Position numbers and translations under genes: made by a program. This document shows, in pieces, positions 57,103-64,000 of a stretch of 64,000 bases of DNA. The stretch spans positions 108,557 through 172,556 of the forward strand of contig NZ_CAJGZM010000005.1 in assembly GCF_904846175.1 (NCBI RefSeq), written 5' to 3'. Source of the stretch: Psychrobacter immobilis. Lineage in GTDB: Bacteria > Pseudomonadota > Gammaproteobacteria > Pseudomonadales > Moraxellaceae. Under the pieces are notes generated by a model. That model was not told the origin of the DNA. It was given only the letters and a program-made list of their open reading frames with translations, and did no database searches. Each line of letters starts with the position of its first letter. Position 1 is the first letter of the stretch.

Positions 57103-57681
57103 ATGTTAGACCTTCCTACGTTATCAAGTAACGGCATTATTCTTAAGCCATTGATGTTAACTCATGCCAATGATTTAGCCCAAGCTTGCCAAGACGGTGA
57201 GCTATGGAAAATAAACGAGACTTCGGTACCAGAGCCAGATAAGGTCATTGACTATATCAATACCGCAGATTCAATGCCTGACAGACAAGCATTTGTCGTT
57301 ATTGATGAATCAAATGGTAAAGCGATTGGTACAACGAGTTTTCATGATATTTTACCAACTAGCAAACGCTTAGAGATTGGATATACTTGGTATGCTAAAT
57401 CGTATTGGCGAACGCATGTCAATACGACTTGTAAGCTTATGCTACTCACTTATATATTTGAAGCTTTAGAGTATCAGACAGTAGGTTGGCGCACGGATAT
57501 TGGCAATCATCGCTCACAACGAGCCATTGAGCGTTTAGGTGCTAAAAAGGATGGGGTGATTCGAGGCAACCGAGTCTGCCGCGATGGCGTTATTTCAGAT
57601 ACAGTGATGTATAGCTTAATAAAATCTGAGTGGCTACGAGTAAAGTTAGAGCTGACGAAAAAAATTAATGATGCTCACTAA
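57103..57681 (+). CDS. GNAT acetyltransferase, RimJ/RimL-like
   Basis: A 192-residue GCN5-related N-acetyltransferase. The central strand-helix with IGTTSFHDI, the LEIGYTWYAKSYWRT region and the late NHRSQRAIERLGAKKDGVIRGN motif match the RimJ/RimL/SpeG-like subgroup (Acetyltransf_3), which acetylates protein N-termini or small amines. The substrate is unknown. AAGGAGAGATAG precedes the ATG. It follows tyrS by 59 bases and may be co-transcribed with it and with the DUF1653 gene. Confidence 0.88.
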   Translation: MLDLPTLSSNGIILKPLMLTHANDLAQACQDGELWKINETSVPEPDKVIDYINTADSMPDRQAFVVIDESNGKAIGTTSFHDILPTSKRLEIGYTWYAKSYWRTHVNTTCKLMLLTYIFEALEYQTVGWRTDIGNHRSQRAIERLGAKKDGVIRGNRVCRDGVISDTVMYSLIKSEWLRVKLELTKKINDAH

Positions 57682-57714
57682 GCTTTTATAATAATTAATA
57701 CAAGTAAGAAAATT

Positions 57715-57945
57715 ATGACTAAACAACTTCAAACCATCCCCCAAGGCATCTACCGCCATTATAAAGGTAATCTTTACCAAGTTTTGCATACCGCACAGCA
57801 TTCTGAAACCGAAGAAGCATTAGTCGTTTATCGCTGCCTTTATGGCGAATATGGCGTTTGGGTTCGGCCGCTCACGATATTTTCTGAGATAGTCATGATA
57901 GGTGGTAAAGAAGTAGCTAGATTCAAGTTGATTAAAGAACTATAA
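57715..57945 (+). CDS. DUF1653 small protein
   Basis: A 76-residue protein with the DUF1653 pattern: IPQGIYRHYKGNLYQVL, then HSETEEALVVYRCLYG and VWVRPLTIFSE. The fold is a small beta-barrel-like domain of unknown function. It lies 33 bases behind the acetyltransferase gene. No membrane or signal segments. Confidence 0.85.
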   Translation: MTKQLQTIPQGIYRHYKGNLYQVLHTAQHSETEEALVVYRCLYGEYGVWVRPLTIFSEIVMIGGKEVARFKLIKEL

Positions 57946-57970
57946 TCGTGCTTTTTAAAAGCGTGAAAAA

Positions 57971-58041
57971 ATTCCATAGAATTGATATCTAATTTTTCTT
58001 ATATCATATGGGAGATGATCTTTCCGAAAGAACTATGGAAT
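57971..58041. repeat. Spaced 9-bp inverted repeat upstream of the AT-rich gene pair
   Basis: ATTCCATAG (57971-57979) and CTATGGAAT (58033-58041) are exact complements 53 bases apart; the right arm ends 11 bases before the ATG at 58053. It could be an operator pair, an RNA stem masking the start, or the edge of an inserted segment. Confidence 0.6.
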
Positions 58042-58052
58042 AACACCTTAAT

Positions 58053-58958
58053 ATGATTGAGAAAATTAAAAGATTTACATACCTGTTTTTTGCAAAATCG
58101 TGGTTTGCGAAACTACTGAGAAATCCAGTCTTAACTCTAGTATTACCAGCACTAATATCATTTTATTATTTAGCGCTAGATGTCTGGGGCGATGACTGGA
58201 GCTGGATTGCTAATTACAGACAGTTACATGAATATATATTTGGTTTACTTTTTATTACTACTATGTTTGTAGTGGCGTTCAAAGCATTGTATGAAATATT
58301 TTCAAGGAATATAGATAGAAAAAAGGAAGAGGCACTAAAAAACTTAATAAAGATTTTTAATAGTTTGGTCGCCAGCAAGAAACGTCGATTCTATGAAGAA
58401 GCAGCTGGCATCCTTCCAAATGCGGACTGTTTTAAAAGAATCACTAAACCAGATGAACAGCTAAAATCAATATTTGATGCAACGATTGAAGCGGTAGCAA
58501 CGATATTTGATGTAAATCGACTCAATCTTACAATAACTATTATAGAAGGTGATGAGCATGGAAAGTGGTGGTATGCTTTACGAAGCAACAACCAAACAAG
58601 GCTTACACCTGCAAAGAAATTAATGGAAAATAACTCAACAGCACGTTACTGTTTAGACAATGGTCAGAGTTTGTTTATTGCTGATATGAGAAAAGGCATA
58701 AAAAATGAAGTGTTTTTCTCTTCTGATCGCTCTAGATCTCAAAAAGATTATGGCTCAATTTTTTGCAAGCCTGTAGTAGTGAAGGTAGGCAATAGAGAGT
58801 TTAAATATGTTTTTACAATTTGCCTTTATGGCGAATTAATATGTGCTCCTCACAGTGAAGAAGAAACTAGAGTTTGTGAAGAATTTTTTGTGGAAATTAG
58901 TGATAGAGTTGAGTTAGAGCTACATTTAAAATCTATCAAAAAATTCCGCTATTCTTAG
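58053..58958 (+). CDS. Unknown two-TM protein with GAF-like cytoplasmic domain
   Basis: A 301-residue protein. A basic N-terminus is followed by two membrane helices (about 25-43 and 60-82) joined by a short Trp/Asp-rich loop, then a charged helix (85-110). A soluble domain (about 130-295) has alternating strands and helices that look GAF-like: FDATIEAVATIFDVNRLNLTITI, SLFIADM, and GSIFCKPVVVKV...YVFTICLYGE, ending in a helix. This GAF reading is by eye only. The sequence is clearly richer in A/T and Lys/Ile/Asn codons than its neighbours, which suggests acquisition. A 60-residue partner gene follows after 13 bases. Function unknown; membrane-linked sensing is the obvious guess. Confidence 0.7.
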   Translation: MIEKIKRFTYLFFAKSWFAKLLRNPVLTLVLPALISFYYLALDVWGDDWSWIANYRQLHEYIFGLLFITTMFVVAFKALYEIFSRNIDRKKEEALKNLIKIFNSLVASKKRRFYEEAAGILPNADCFKRITKPDEQLKSIFDATIEAVATIFDVNRLNLTITIIEGDEHGKWWYALRSNNQTRLTPAKKLMENNSTARYCLDNGQSLFIADMRKGIKNEVFFSSDRSRSQKDYGSIFCKPVVVKVGNREFKYVFTICLYGELICAPHSEEETRVCEEFFVEISDRVELELHLKSIKKFRYS

Positions 58959-58971
58959 AAGGAAAATTGAT

Positions 58972-59154
58972 ATGGACAAAAGGACGATATTAATTAATAG
59001 GAAGGATGAGTTTGAATTCGAAAAAAAATATAACTATCCTGTAATGAGTTTTTTTTCAAAAATTTATCCTCGTAATACTTCTGTAAAGGTTATTAAAGAC
59101 ATCAAGATTAAAAACTGTAATAATGAAAGCTATTCAGAAAAGCCATACTACTAA
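58972..59154 (+). CDS. Unknown 60-residue basic protein, partner of the preceding gene
   Basis: A 60-residue protein rich in Lys, Asn, Ile and Tyr (about a fifth Lys/Arg). AAGGAAAA stands nine bases before the ATG, and the 13-base gap to the upstream gene suggests translation from one mRNA. No domain, Cys motif or membrane helix is visible. A terminator follows at once. With the same AT-rich composition as the upstream gene, the two look like one acquired unit. Confidence 0.6.
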   Translation: MDKRTILINRKDEFEFEKKYNYPVMSFFSKIYPRNTSVKVIKDIKIKNCNNESYSEKPYY

Positions 59155-59176
59155 AAATACCATTTATATTGATAAG

Positions 59177-59199
59177 ACCGCGAATTGTTCGCGGTTTTA
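59177..59199. terminator. Terminator between convergent genes
   Basis: ACCGCGAA (59177-59184) pairs with TTCGCGGT (59188-59195) around TTG, followed by TTTTA; GC-rich stem in AT-rich surroundings. Confidence 0.85.
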
Positions 59200-59227
59200 T
59201 TCATTGAGTTATAGTAAAAGTTATTTG

Positions 59228-60184
59228 TTAAGTTCCCAAAAACTTCTTTAATACTTTATAAAACCCAATTGGCTCATCCATCGGTATCGCATGACCTGAG
59301 CGCGGCAATACTATCTCAGTTGCATTAGGTAGCATCTGGGTGATTTTTTGCTGCCACTTAGCATCATACAGCTTAGAGCGTCCGCCAATTAGATTGACCA
59401 CTGGAATGGTGACCCGCTCTAGCGCGCCGCGAAAGTCATAGGGCAATGTCAAATAGGCTTGCAAGCAACGCATCTTATGATGCCAAATACTGTGATCATA
59501 AAGCGCAAGTTTGGGATCGTTTTTATAAGTCATCACTTGTATAAAAGCTTTTGAGCGCGTGCGATTGACGGACAACAGAGAAAATAGCCGTTCGACGTCC
59601 GTTGCACGGCGTTTAAGGGCAAAAGGCAAATGGGTGAAGCTTTCGACGTCAGCATAAGGCAACGTCCTATCAATCACCTCATGAAAGATATCGAATACTT
59701 CTTGCTGCCGCGTGCCAAACAATCCACCTTGCCAATCAGGCTGATTATGGATAGCAGGACTTTGGTCAATATTTAAATAGCGGCTGACTCTTTCGCTACC
59801 ATAACGCTCAAAATAAGCCCACATCACTTGTGCGCCCATCGAGATAGCGGCAACTGGCACAGATTCTATATTGCGTGCCAAGCAAACTTGCTCAATCACG
59901 ACACTGATATCATCGGCATATTGCCTTACAAAATCAAATTGGGTCAGCTTGATATCTTTTGCCGCCCCAAACCCTCTCAAATGCGGCAGATAAAATGCAT
60001 ATTTGCCAACCAAGGGTAAAATAAACGGCAAAAACTCACGCGCATCCATACCATAAGCATGCAGTAATATTACAGGTTTGCCGCTGCCGATGACTGACAC
60101 TGGTAGCAAAGTACCATCAGACAAAGCGATATGAATCGTTTTCAACTGGTAGTTAGCAGGCAAGTTAATTAATTTGGTTTTCAT
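59228..60184 (-). CDS. Alpha/beta hydrolase
   Basis: A 318-residue alpha/beta-hydrolase-fold enzyme. The nucleophile is Ser115 in AISMGAQ (a G-x-S-x-G variant with Ala first). The oxyanion region is LLHAYGMD, and His298 in SGHAIPMDEP is the general base; the acid is probably the Asp near LYD in the GGRSKLYD segment. It resembles haloperoxidase/esterase-like members; substrate unknown. No signal peptide. It is a single gene convergent with the AT-rich pair. Confidence 0.85.
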   Translation of the reverse strand: MKTKLINLPANYQLKTIHIALSDGTLLPVSVIGSGKPVILLHAYGMDAREFLPFILPLVGKYAFYLPHLRGFGAAKDIKLTQFDFVRQYADDISVVIEQVCLARNIESVPVAAISMGAQVMWAYFERYGSERVSRYLNIDQSPAIHNQPDWQGGLFGTRQQEVFDIFHEVIDRTLPYADVESFTHLPFALKRRATDVERLFSLLSVNRTRSKAFIQVMTYKNDPKLALYDHSIWHHKMRCLQAYLTLPYDFRGALERVTIPVVNLIGGRSKLYDAKWQQKITQMLPNATEIVLPRSGHAIPMDEPIGFYKVLKKFLGT

Positions 60185-60419
60185 CAGGTGATAACCCTTG
60201 TTTTCATTAAACGGTTTTATAAAGCCGATCGAGCTGAAATGCGTTATCTTAAAAGTACTTATTCCACTAATGAAAGACTGTTATATTAGAGTAGGTAACT
60301 GACCATAGCATAAAATCCGTTTAGTGGTGAAAGCAGCTTAGATTTAAAAGCAGCGACTTATTATGCGCTGTAACCAATCGAATTAAGTATCAGTAAATGA
60401 AATATAAGGATATTAAGGT

Positions 60420-61076
60420 ATGAACAAGTCGATGTTAGCATTGCTTGATAGCAGCCTATATCCACAAATCTGGCAGCAGCAAATATTTAACAATGCGGAA
60501 GCTCTATTGCTAGCCATGCTCACGGCAGATACCACAGCAGATGCCGACGCTTTCACAAAGCAATTACTAGCAAATGACATTTATCAAGACTGGATTAATG
60601 CCAGCGTATTTGGACGTTACTTGCATCGTAATTTTACGGCGTTCTCTCAGCAAACAGAAGATAGCTTTAATGCAGATATGCCTTTGCTATTTCGTCAGGA
60701 ATTAATGCGACACGCGCAGTATTTACCATTAGAGCAGGTATTGTTTTTTGCGGGTGATATGCCAAAAAGCGTACGCCAGACAAAGGTGTTAATCACAACG
60801 CTCAACCCTGCCACCGTCATCATTAATGCTCAGCAGTTAAGTGCAAAATCTACTATCAATAATTCGACCATGATTATCAATCAGATAGTGATTAAGAGTA
60901 AGCACGTCTTAGGATTTCCGATACGTCACAATAAACGCACCAGCGAGCGCTTGCGTAATGAGGTGCTAATTTTAGACTTTCAGGATTTGCGCTTGGTCAA
61001 TGAGATGAATGTCATAGCCAAAAAAAGAAGCAATATAGATGAGACTATATTGCTTCGGTCTTATGAATTACGTTAA
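60420..61076 (+). CDS. Unknown protein with weak ADP-ribosyltransferase-like pattern
   Basis: A 218-residue protein I cannot assign. Residues 1-100 are helical. From about 100 the order of elements recalls VIP2-type ADP-ribosyltransferase folds: YLPLEQVLFFAGD, a strand-rich ITTLNPATVII stretch, VIKSKHVLGFPI, and RLRNEVLILDF (NEVLI at 180-184). The usual first-strand Arg and the STS motif are not clear, so the match may be chance or a degenerate domain. The last 18 or so codons run through a perfect terminator hairpin used by the opposite gene. AAGGATATTAAGGT precedes the ATG. Confidence 0.6.
   Translation: MNKSMLALLDSSLYPQIWQQQIFNNAEALLLAMLTADTTADADAFTKQLLANDIYQDWINASVFGRYLHRNFTAFSQQTEDSFNADMPLLFRQELMRHAQYLPLEQVLFFAGDMPKSVRQTKVLITTLNPATVIINAQQLSAKSTINNSTMIINQIVIKSKHVLGFPIRHNKRTSERLRNEVLILDFQDLRLVNEMNVIAKKRSNIDETILLRSYELR
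61021..61056 (-). terminator. Minus-strand terminator embedded in the 3' end of a plus-strand gene
   Basis: GAAGCAATATAG (61027-61038) and CTATATTGCTTC (61045-61056) are perfect complements around ATGAGA; on the minus strand six T follow (61026-61021). It lies 45 bases past the SDR stop. Confidence 0.88.
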
Positions 61077-61100
61077 TGAGCCAAACGGTCGGCTAAAATT

Positions 61101-61853
61101 TTAAGAATCTTGCTTGGCAATCGTCAGCCCGTTATAAGTTTGTGCAACTGGCATCACTTCTAAACGATTGACGTTAATATGGGCAGGCGATTCAATCAGC
61201 CATAATAAGATATCGCCAATATCATCGCCCGTCATGGTTTTAAAGCCATCATAAACCTTGGCGGCTTTATCATCATCGCCATGATAGCGCACGTTTGAAA
61301 ACTCAGTACCAGCCACATTACCCGGTTCAAGGTTGGTCACGCGCACTTGCGTACCGATTAAGTCCGCCCGCAGATTGAGGCTAAACTGTTTGACAAAGGC
61401 TTTGGTCGCACCATAGACGTTACCACCGAAGTAAGGCCAACTGCCGGCAATCGAGCCGACATTGATGATATAACCGCTATCGCGTGCGACCATCGCTGGC
61501 AAGACCGCATGGGTCACCGCCATCAGACCTTTAATATTGGTATCGGTCATACGCATCCAGTCATCAAGATTGGCATTTTGCGCAGGCTCTGTGCCAAGTG
61601 CTAGCCCCGCATTATTCACCAAGACATCAATTTGACTAAAGTCAGCAGGTAAGTCAGCAATGATTTGCGGGATAGCAGCCGTGTCACTCACATCCATAAC
61701 CATAGGTAAAAATGCCTCGCCCAAAGTGTCTGCCAGAGCATTGAGCTTATCAAGGCGTCTGGCACAGCCAATCACGCGATGACCATTGGCAACCAAACGT
61801 TCGGCCAACGCTTTACCGAAACCTGCGCTTGCTCCTGTAATCAATACGTTCAT
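61101..61853 (-). CDS. Short-chain dehydrogenase, YdfG-like
   Basis: A 250-residue classical SDR. The cofactor motif TGASAGFG is at 6-13, NNAG at 80-83, and catalytic Ser134, Tyr147 and Lys151 (YGATK) are in place. Arg near residue 32-33 (CARRLDKL) favours NADP. It resembles E. coli YdfG, an NADP-dependent 3-hydroxy acid/serine dehydrogenase that also reduces malonic semialdehyde. AAGGATATAAG precedes the start. Its terminator lies inside the convergent unknown gene. Confidence 0.9.
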   Translation of the reverse strand: MNVLITGASAGFGKALAERLVANGHRVIGCARRLDKLNALADTLGEAFLPMVMDVSDTAAIPQIIADLPADFSQIDVLVNNAGLALGTEPAQNANLDDWMRMTDTNIKGLMAVTHAVLPAMVARDSGYIINVGSIAGSWPYFGGNVYGATKAFVKQFSLNLRADLIGTQVRVTNLEPGNVAGTEFSNVRYHGDDDKAAKVYDGFKTMTGDDIGDILLWLIESPAHINVNRLEVMPVAQTYNGLTIAKQDS

Positions 61854-61933
61854 CTTATATCCTTATCATTGATGTTTTGTGCTTAGGTCATAGTTTTTAT
61901 GATGACGACTTATCTTGATTTATTTGCTTTTTC

Positions 61934-62581
61934 TTACTTGTTAAATAGTTGCTTACCAAAGATTTTATCGCCTGCATCGCCCAAACCTGGGATGATATAG
62001 CCGTGCTCATCCAAATGGCTGTCTAGTGCGGCGGTATAAATGGTTACGTCAGGATGTGCTTCATTGACCACACGCACGCCTTCAGGTGCGGCAACCAATA
62101 CCAATGCTTTAATATTGGTACAGCCGTTTTTCTTCAGCATTTCAATAGTTGCAACCATTGAGCCACCGGTGGCTAGCATTGGGTCAATGATAAGGGCTGG
62201 GCGTTTGTCCATATGGCTGACAAATTTTTCAAAGAACGGCACAGGTTGCAAAGTTTCTTCATCGCGTTGCAAGCCGACGACAGATATTTTTGCCGTAGGA
62301 ATTAAATCGAGCACCCCGTCCAACATGCCAATACCCGCACGTAAAATAGGTACAATTGTTGCCGTCTTACCGATAATTTGCTCACCAGTAATTTCACCGC
62401 ACCAGCCTTCCATTGGAAAGGTTTCGATTTCAAAATCGCGGCTTGCTTCATATGCCATCAAGCGTGCAAGCTCTTTGGTCAATGTACGAAACTTATAAGT
62501 ACTACAGTCTTTTTCACGCATAAGGCTGAGTTTATGACGAACTAACGGATGATCGATGACAGTGATTTTTAAGTCGCTCAT
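61934..62581 (-). CDS. upp: Uracil phosphoribosyltransferase
   Basis: A 215-residue pyrimidine-salvage enzyme making UMP from uracil and PRPP. The PRPP loop is [12 protein letters not shown], the uracil-binding region [16 protein letters not shown] is at the end, and [13 protein letters not shown] is the flexible loop. Length and ends match the family exactly. AGAGAGAAC precedes the ATG. The SDR gene follows after 80 bases on the same strand. Confidence 0.97.
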   Translation of the reverse strand: MSDLKITVIDHPLVRHKLSLMREKDCSTYKFRTLTKELARLMAYEASRDFEIETFPMEGWCGEITGEQIIGKTATIVPILRAGIGMLDGVLDLIPTAKISVVGLQRDEETLQPVPFFEKFVSHMDKRPALIIDPMLATGGSMVATIEMLKKNGCTNIKALVLVAAPEGVRVVNEAHPDVTIYTAALDSHLDEHGYIIPGLGDAGDKIFGKQLFNK

Positions 62582-62772
62582 AAGTTCTCTCTTGGTTTTT
62601 GGTCTGATGCTTGCGCAGTTAATGCGGTTGCCATTAGTATAAAAGATACAAACACTTACTGCACTTCAACTCTATATCTAGCACATAAATAGTAAGCTAA
62701 ATGCTTTAATAATAAAGTAAGCCAAATGCATTTATAAAAAGATTGGTTTTATTTAAGCCGACTATGTTTGAC

Positions 62773-62778
62773 TATAAT
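62773..62778 (+). promoter_or_regulatory. Possible -10 of the glycosylase-like gene
   Basis: Perfect TATAAT about 65 bases before the start; the -35 region (TATTTA, 62750-62755) is poor. Confidence 0.35.
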
Positions 62779-62840
62779 CTCGCCCTAATAAATGAAGTAG
62801 TGTTTAGGCTTGCTATGATAGCAAAAAAACCGCTTTTCTG

Positions 62841-63551
62841 ATGAAGAATCTTATGACTACACAACCATCCAACCTGCCTGATAATACTTATGAAATGGAT
62901 AATAATTCGATATTGTCCGAAGTCCGCGCAGCAGAAGTAGAAACCCATCCGTTCGGTCCAGTGTTACCACCCGATGCCACCGTAATGATGATGGGCACAT
63001 TTCCACCGACCGCTGATAAATGGGCAATGCGCTTTCATTATCCTAACTTTTATAATGATATGTGGCGTATCTATGGTAGTGTTTTTTTTGATGACGTGGA
63101 TTATTTTAGAGTAGGGGATGAGAAGCGCTTTGATCCTGAGCGTATTCGCGCCTTTATGTTCGAGCGCGGCATTGCTTCTTGTCCAACGGTTAATCAGGCT
63201 ATTCGCGAAACTGGCAATGCCTCAGATAAGAATCTAACCGTCGTCACACCCGTTGACTTAGATAATATCTTGCCACAGGTACCAAAGGTTGAAACGTTAT
63301 TTACCACGGGCGGTAAAGCCACCGAGGTGTTACTGAACTTATTAGCACAGCCGCCTGCCAAGTCTAAGTATCCGAAGACCAATCAAAGTATGGATTACCC
63401 TTATGAGTGGCAAAGTGAAAATAACAAAAAAGCAGATGTTAATAATCTTATCTTATATAGGTTGCCTTCAACGTCACGCGCATACCCTTTAGCGTTAGAT
63501 AAGAAAGTCGCTGCCTATAAAGAGTTCTTTAAAAAAATAGGTAAGCTATAG
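62841..63551 (+). CDS. Uracil-DNA glycosylase superfamily protein
   Basis: A 236-residue protein with the UDG-fold motif MMGTFPP (51-56 for the GTFPP part) followed by WAMRFHYPNFYNDMWRIYG, then RGIASCPTVNQAIRE and a late LYRLPSTSRAYPL segment in the place of the second active-site motif. It resembles the mismatch/hypoxanthine-type branch (family 6 like) more than classical Ung. Which base it removes is not known. Either ATG 62841 or ATG 62853 may be the start; neither has a strong ribosome site. Confidence 0.78.
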   Translation: MKNLMTTQPSNLPDNTYEMDNNSILSEVRAAEVETHPFGPVLPPDATVMMMGTFPPTADKWAMRFHYPNFYNDMWRIYGSVFFDDVDYFRVGDEKRFDPERIRAFMFERGIASCPTVNQAIRETGNASDKNLTVVTPVDLDNILPQVPKVETLFTTGGKATEVLLNLLAQPPAKSKYPKTNQSMDYPYEWQSENNKKADVNNLILYRLPSTSRAYPLALDKKVAAYKEFFKKIGKL

Positions 63552-63727
63552 AAAGCCTCATATATAGAGGTTTATATAGATGGCTGTTATACATAAGAGG
63601 TAAGCGATTTCAACCAAAAAGGTTATTTATGATGAAAGGTAAAAATACTTTTAATCTTAACTGACTGATAAATAGGTGGTATTAATGATAATGGCAGATA
63701 ACTGCTGAAATAAACCTTCAAACCCCC

Positions 63728-63755
63728 TTGACCCCCACATCAAACCGCGTATAAT
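63728..63755 (+). promoter_or_regulatory. Strong promoter 1 (stable-RNA type)
   Basis: TTGACC (63728-63733) and TATAAT (63750-63755) with a 16-base spacer and a GC-rich discriminator (GCCACCC), the stringent-control type seen at rRNA and tRNA genes. Confidence 0.8.
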
Positions 63756-63867
63756 GCCACCCAGTCGAAGGGAAGGCGGATTGAGAATGACTTGTCATTC
63801 AAATAATTCTAACCAGCTTTAAGTAAGTTATTTCTAATTTTAGATTCATTTAAAATAAAATAACTTC

Positions 63868-63895
63868 TTGACTTACTGAATTAAACGTCTATAAT
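63868..63895 (+). promoter_or_regulatory. Strong promoter 2 with UP-like element
   Basis: TTGACT (63868-63873) and TATAAT (63890-63895), 16-base spacer. The 40 bases before it are almost pure A/T in phased runs, like an rrn P1 UP element. The discriminator ACGCACC is GC-rich. Confidence 0.82.
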
Positions 63896-63985
63896 ACGCA
63901 CCTCATTAAGACAAACGGAATAACTTATATGTGAATTTACATATAACAAACCTGGATAACTTACTGAAACAATTTATAAAAAAGC

Positions 63986-63991
63986 TTGACA
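63986..63991 (+). promoter_or_regulatory. -35 element of a third promoter, cut by the window end
   Basis: Consensus TTGACA after an A/T-rich tract (AATTTATAAAAAAG). Its -10 would fall at about 64008, outside the window. Confidence 0.55.
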
Positions 63992-64000
63992 AACCAAAAA

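Larger units (their letters stand above)
63552..64000. other. Promoter-rich region leading out of the window
   Basis: No protein gene is seen. Two complete consensus-like promoters and one -35 at the edge point to the right, with a hairpin at 63925-63946 (TTATATGT / ACATATAA around GAATTT). This is how rRNA operon upstream regions look in gammaproteobacteria; the RNA genes themselves would begin beyond 64000. Confidence 0.6.

Noticed and set aside
58053..59154. Idea that the pair is a CBASS/Pycsar effector module
   Set aside because: The two-TM plus ligand-domain layout is suggestive, but no nucleotide cyclase or other signal-making gene lies nearby, so the label would be unsupported.
62040..62498. 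152-codon open frame antisense to upp
   Set aside because: Complement of a fully conserved enzyme gene with no start signal of its own.

Overview
The window reads as a chromosomal core region of a gammaproteobacterium of the family Moraxellaceae, most likely Psychrobacter. This is inferred from protein character and from gene order (hisIE-tatABC; rpmI-rplT-pheS-pheT-ihfA; corC-lnt), not from a search. Base composition is moderately AT-rich with very AT-rich spacers, and coding density is high. I see no tRNA, CRISPR array, insertion sequence, integrase or prophage. At the right edge, stacked strong promoters suggest that a stable-RNA (rRNA-type) operon begins just beyond the window.

Layout. 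1-4000: the end of a DUF4139/MuiA-type gene, an NRDE (TANGO2-like) gene, a perfect 30-bp inverted repeat, a frameshifted zinc alcohol dehydrogenase and rppH. 4000-8100: osmC-like, MAPEG, dusC and a compact FBH1-like superfamily 1 helicase. 8300-11300: tatC, tatB, tatA and hisIE on the minus strand. 11700-17000: rpmI, rplT, pheS, pheT and ihfA on the plus strand. 17200-22000: a small acidic lipoprotein, a YpfJ-type zinc peptidase, a glycine-zipper lipoprotein, rho and trxA. 22400-29500: an RluA-type pseudouridine synthase, a Baeyer-Villiger-type monooxygenase, a D-2-hydroxyacid dehydrogenase, and a histidine kinase with a tandem-receiver partner. 30200-41900: rapA, tesB, mutY, a GIY-YIG/DUF4357 protein, rbgA/ylqF, a large DUF2339 membrane protein and a dienelactone hydrolase. 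42000-52700: a YcgN-type Cys-cluster protein, DUF4105, corC, lnt, an Ala/Thr-rich membrane protein, a POT peptide transporter, an aminopeptidase P and a coiled-coil protein. 52800-57950: fabF, anmK, tyrS, a GNAT acetyltransferase and DUF1653. 57950-59200: an AT-rich two-gene unit of unknown function. 59200-63550: an alpha/beta hydrolase, an unknown protein with a faint ADP-ribosyltransferase look, an SDR, upp and a uracil-DNA-glycosylase-fold protein.

Most genes are housekeeping: translation (rpmI, rplT, pheST, tyrS, dusC, rbgA), RNA turnover and transcription (rppH, rho, rapA), envelope work (tatABC, lnt, anmK), fatty acids (fabF, tesB), repair (mutY, glycosylase, helicase) and histidine synthesis. 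Many transcription units end in clean stem-loop terminators, often bidirectional between convergent genes.

No complete new system can be proven by reading alone. The best candidates for something undescribed are: the AT-rich pair at 58053-59154 (a two-TM protein with a GAF-like soluble part plus a 60-residue partner), preceded by a spaced inverted repeat; the unknown 218-residue protein at 60420-61076, whose 3' end contains the opposite strand's terminator; and the perfect palindrome at 2175-2239 beside a broken gene.
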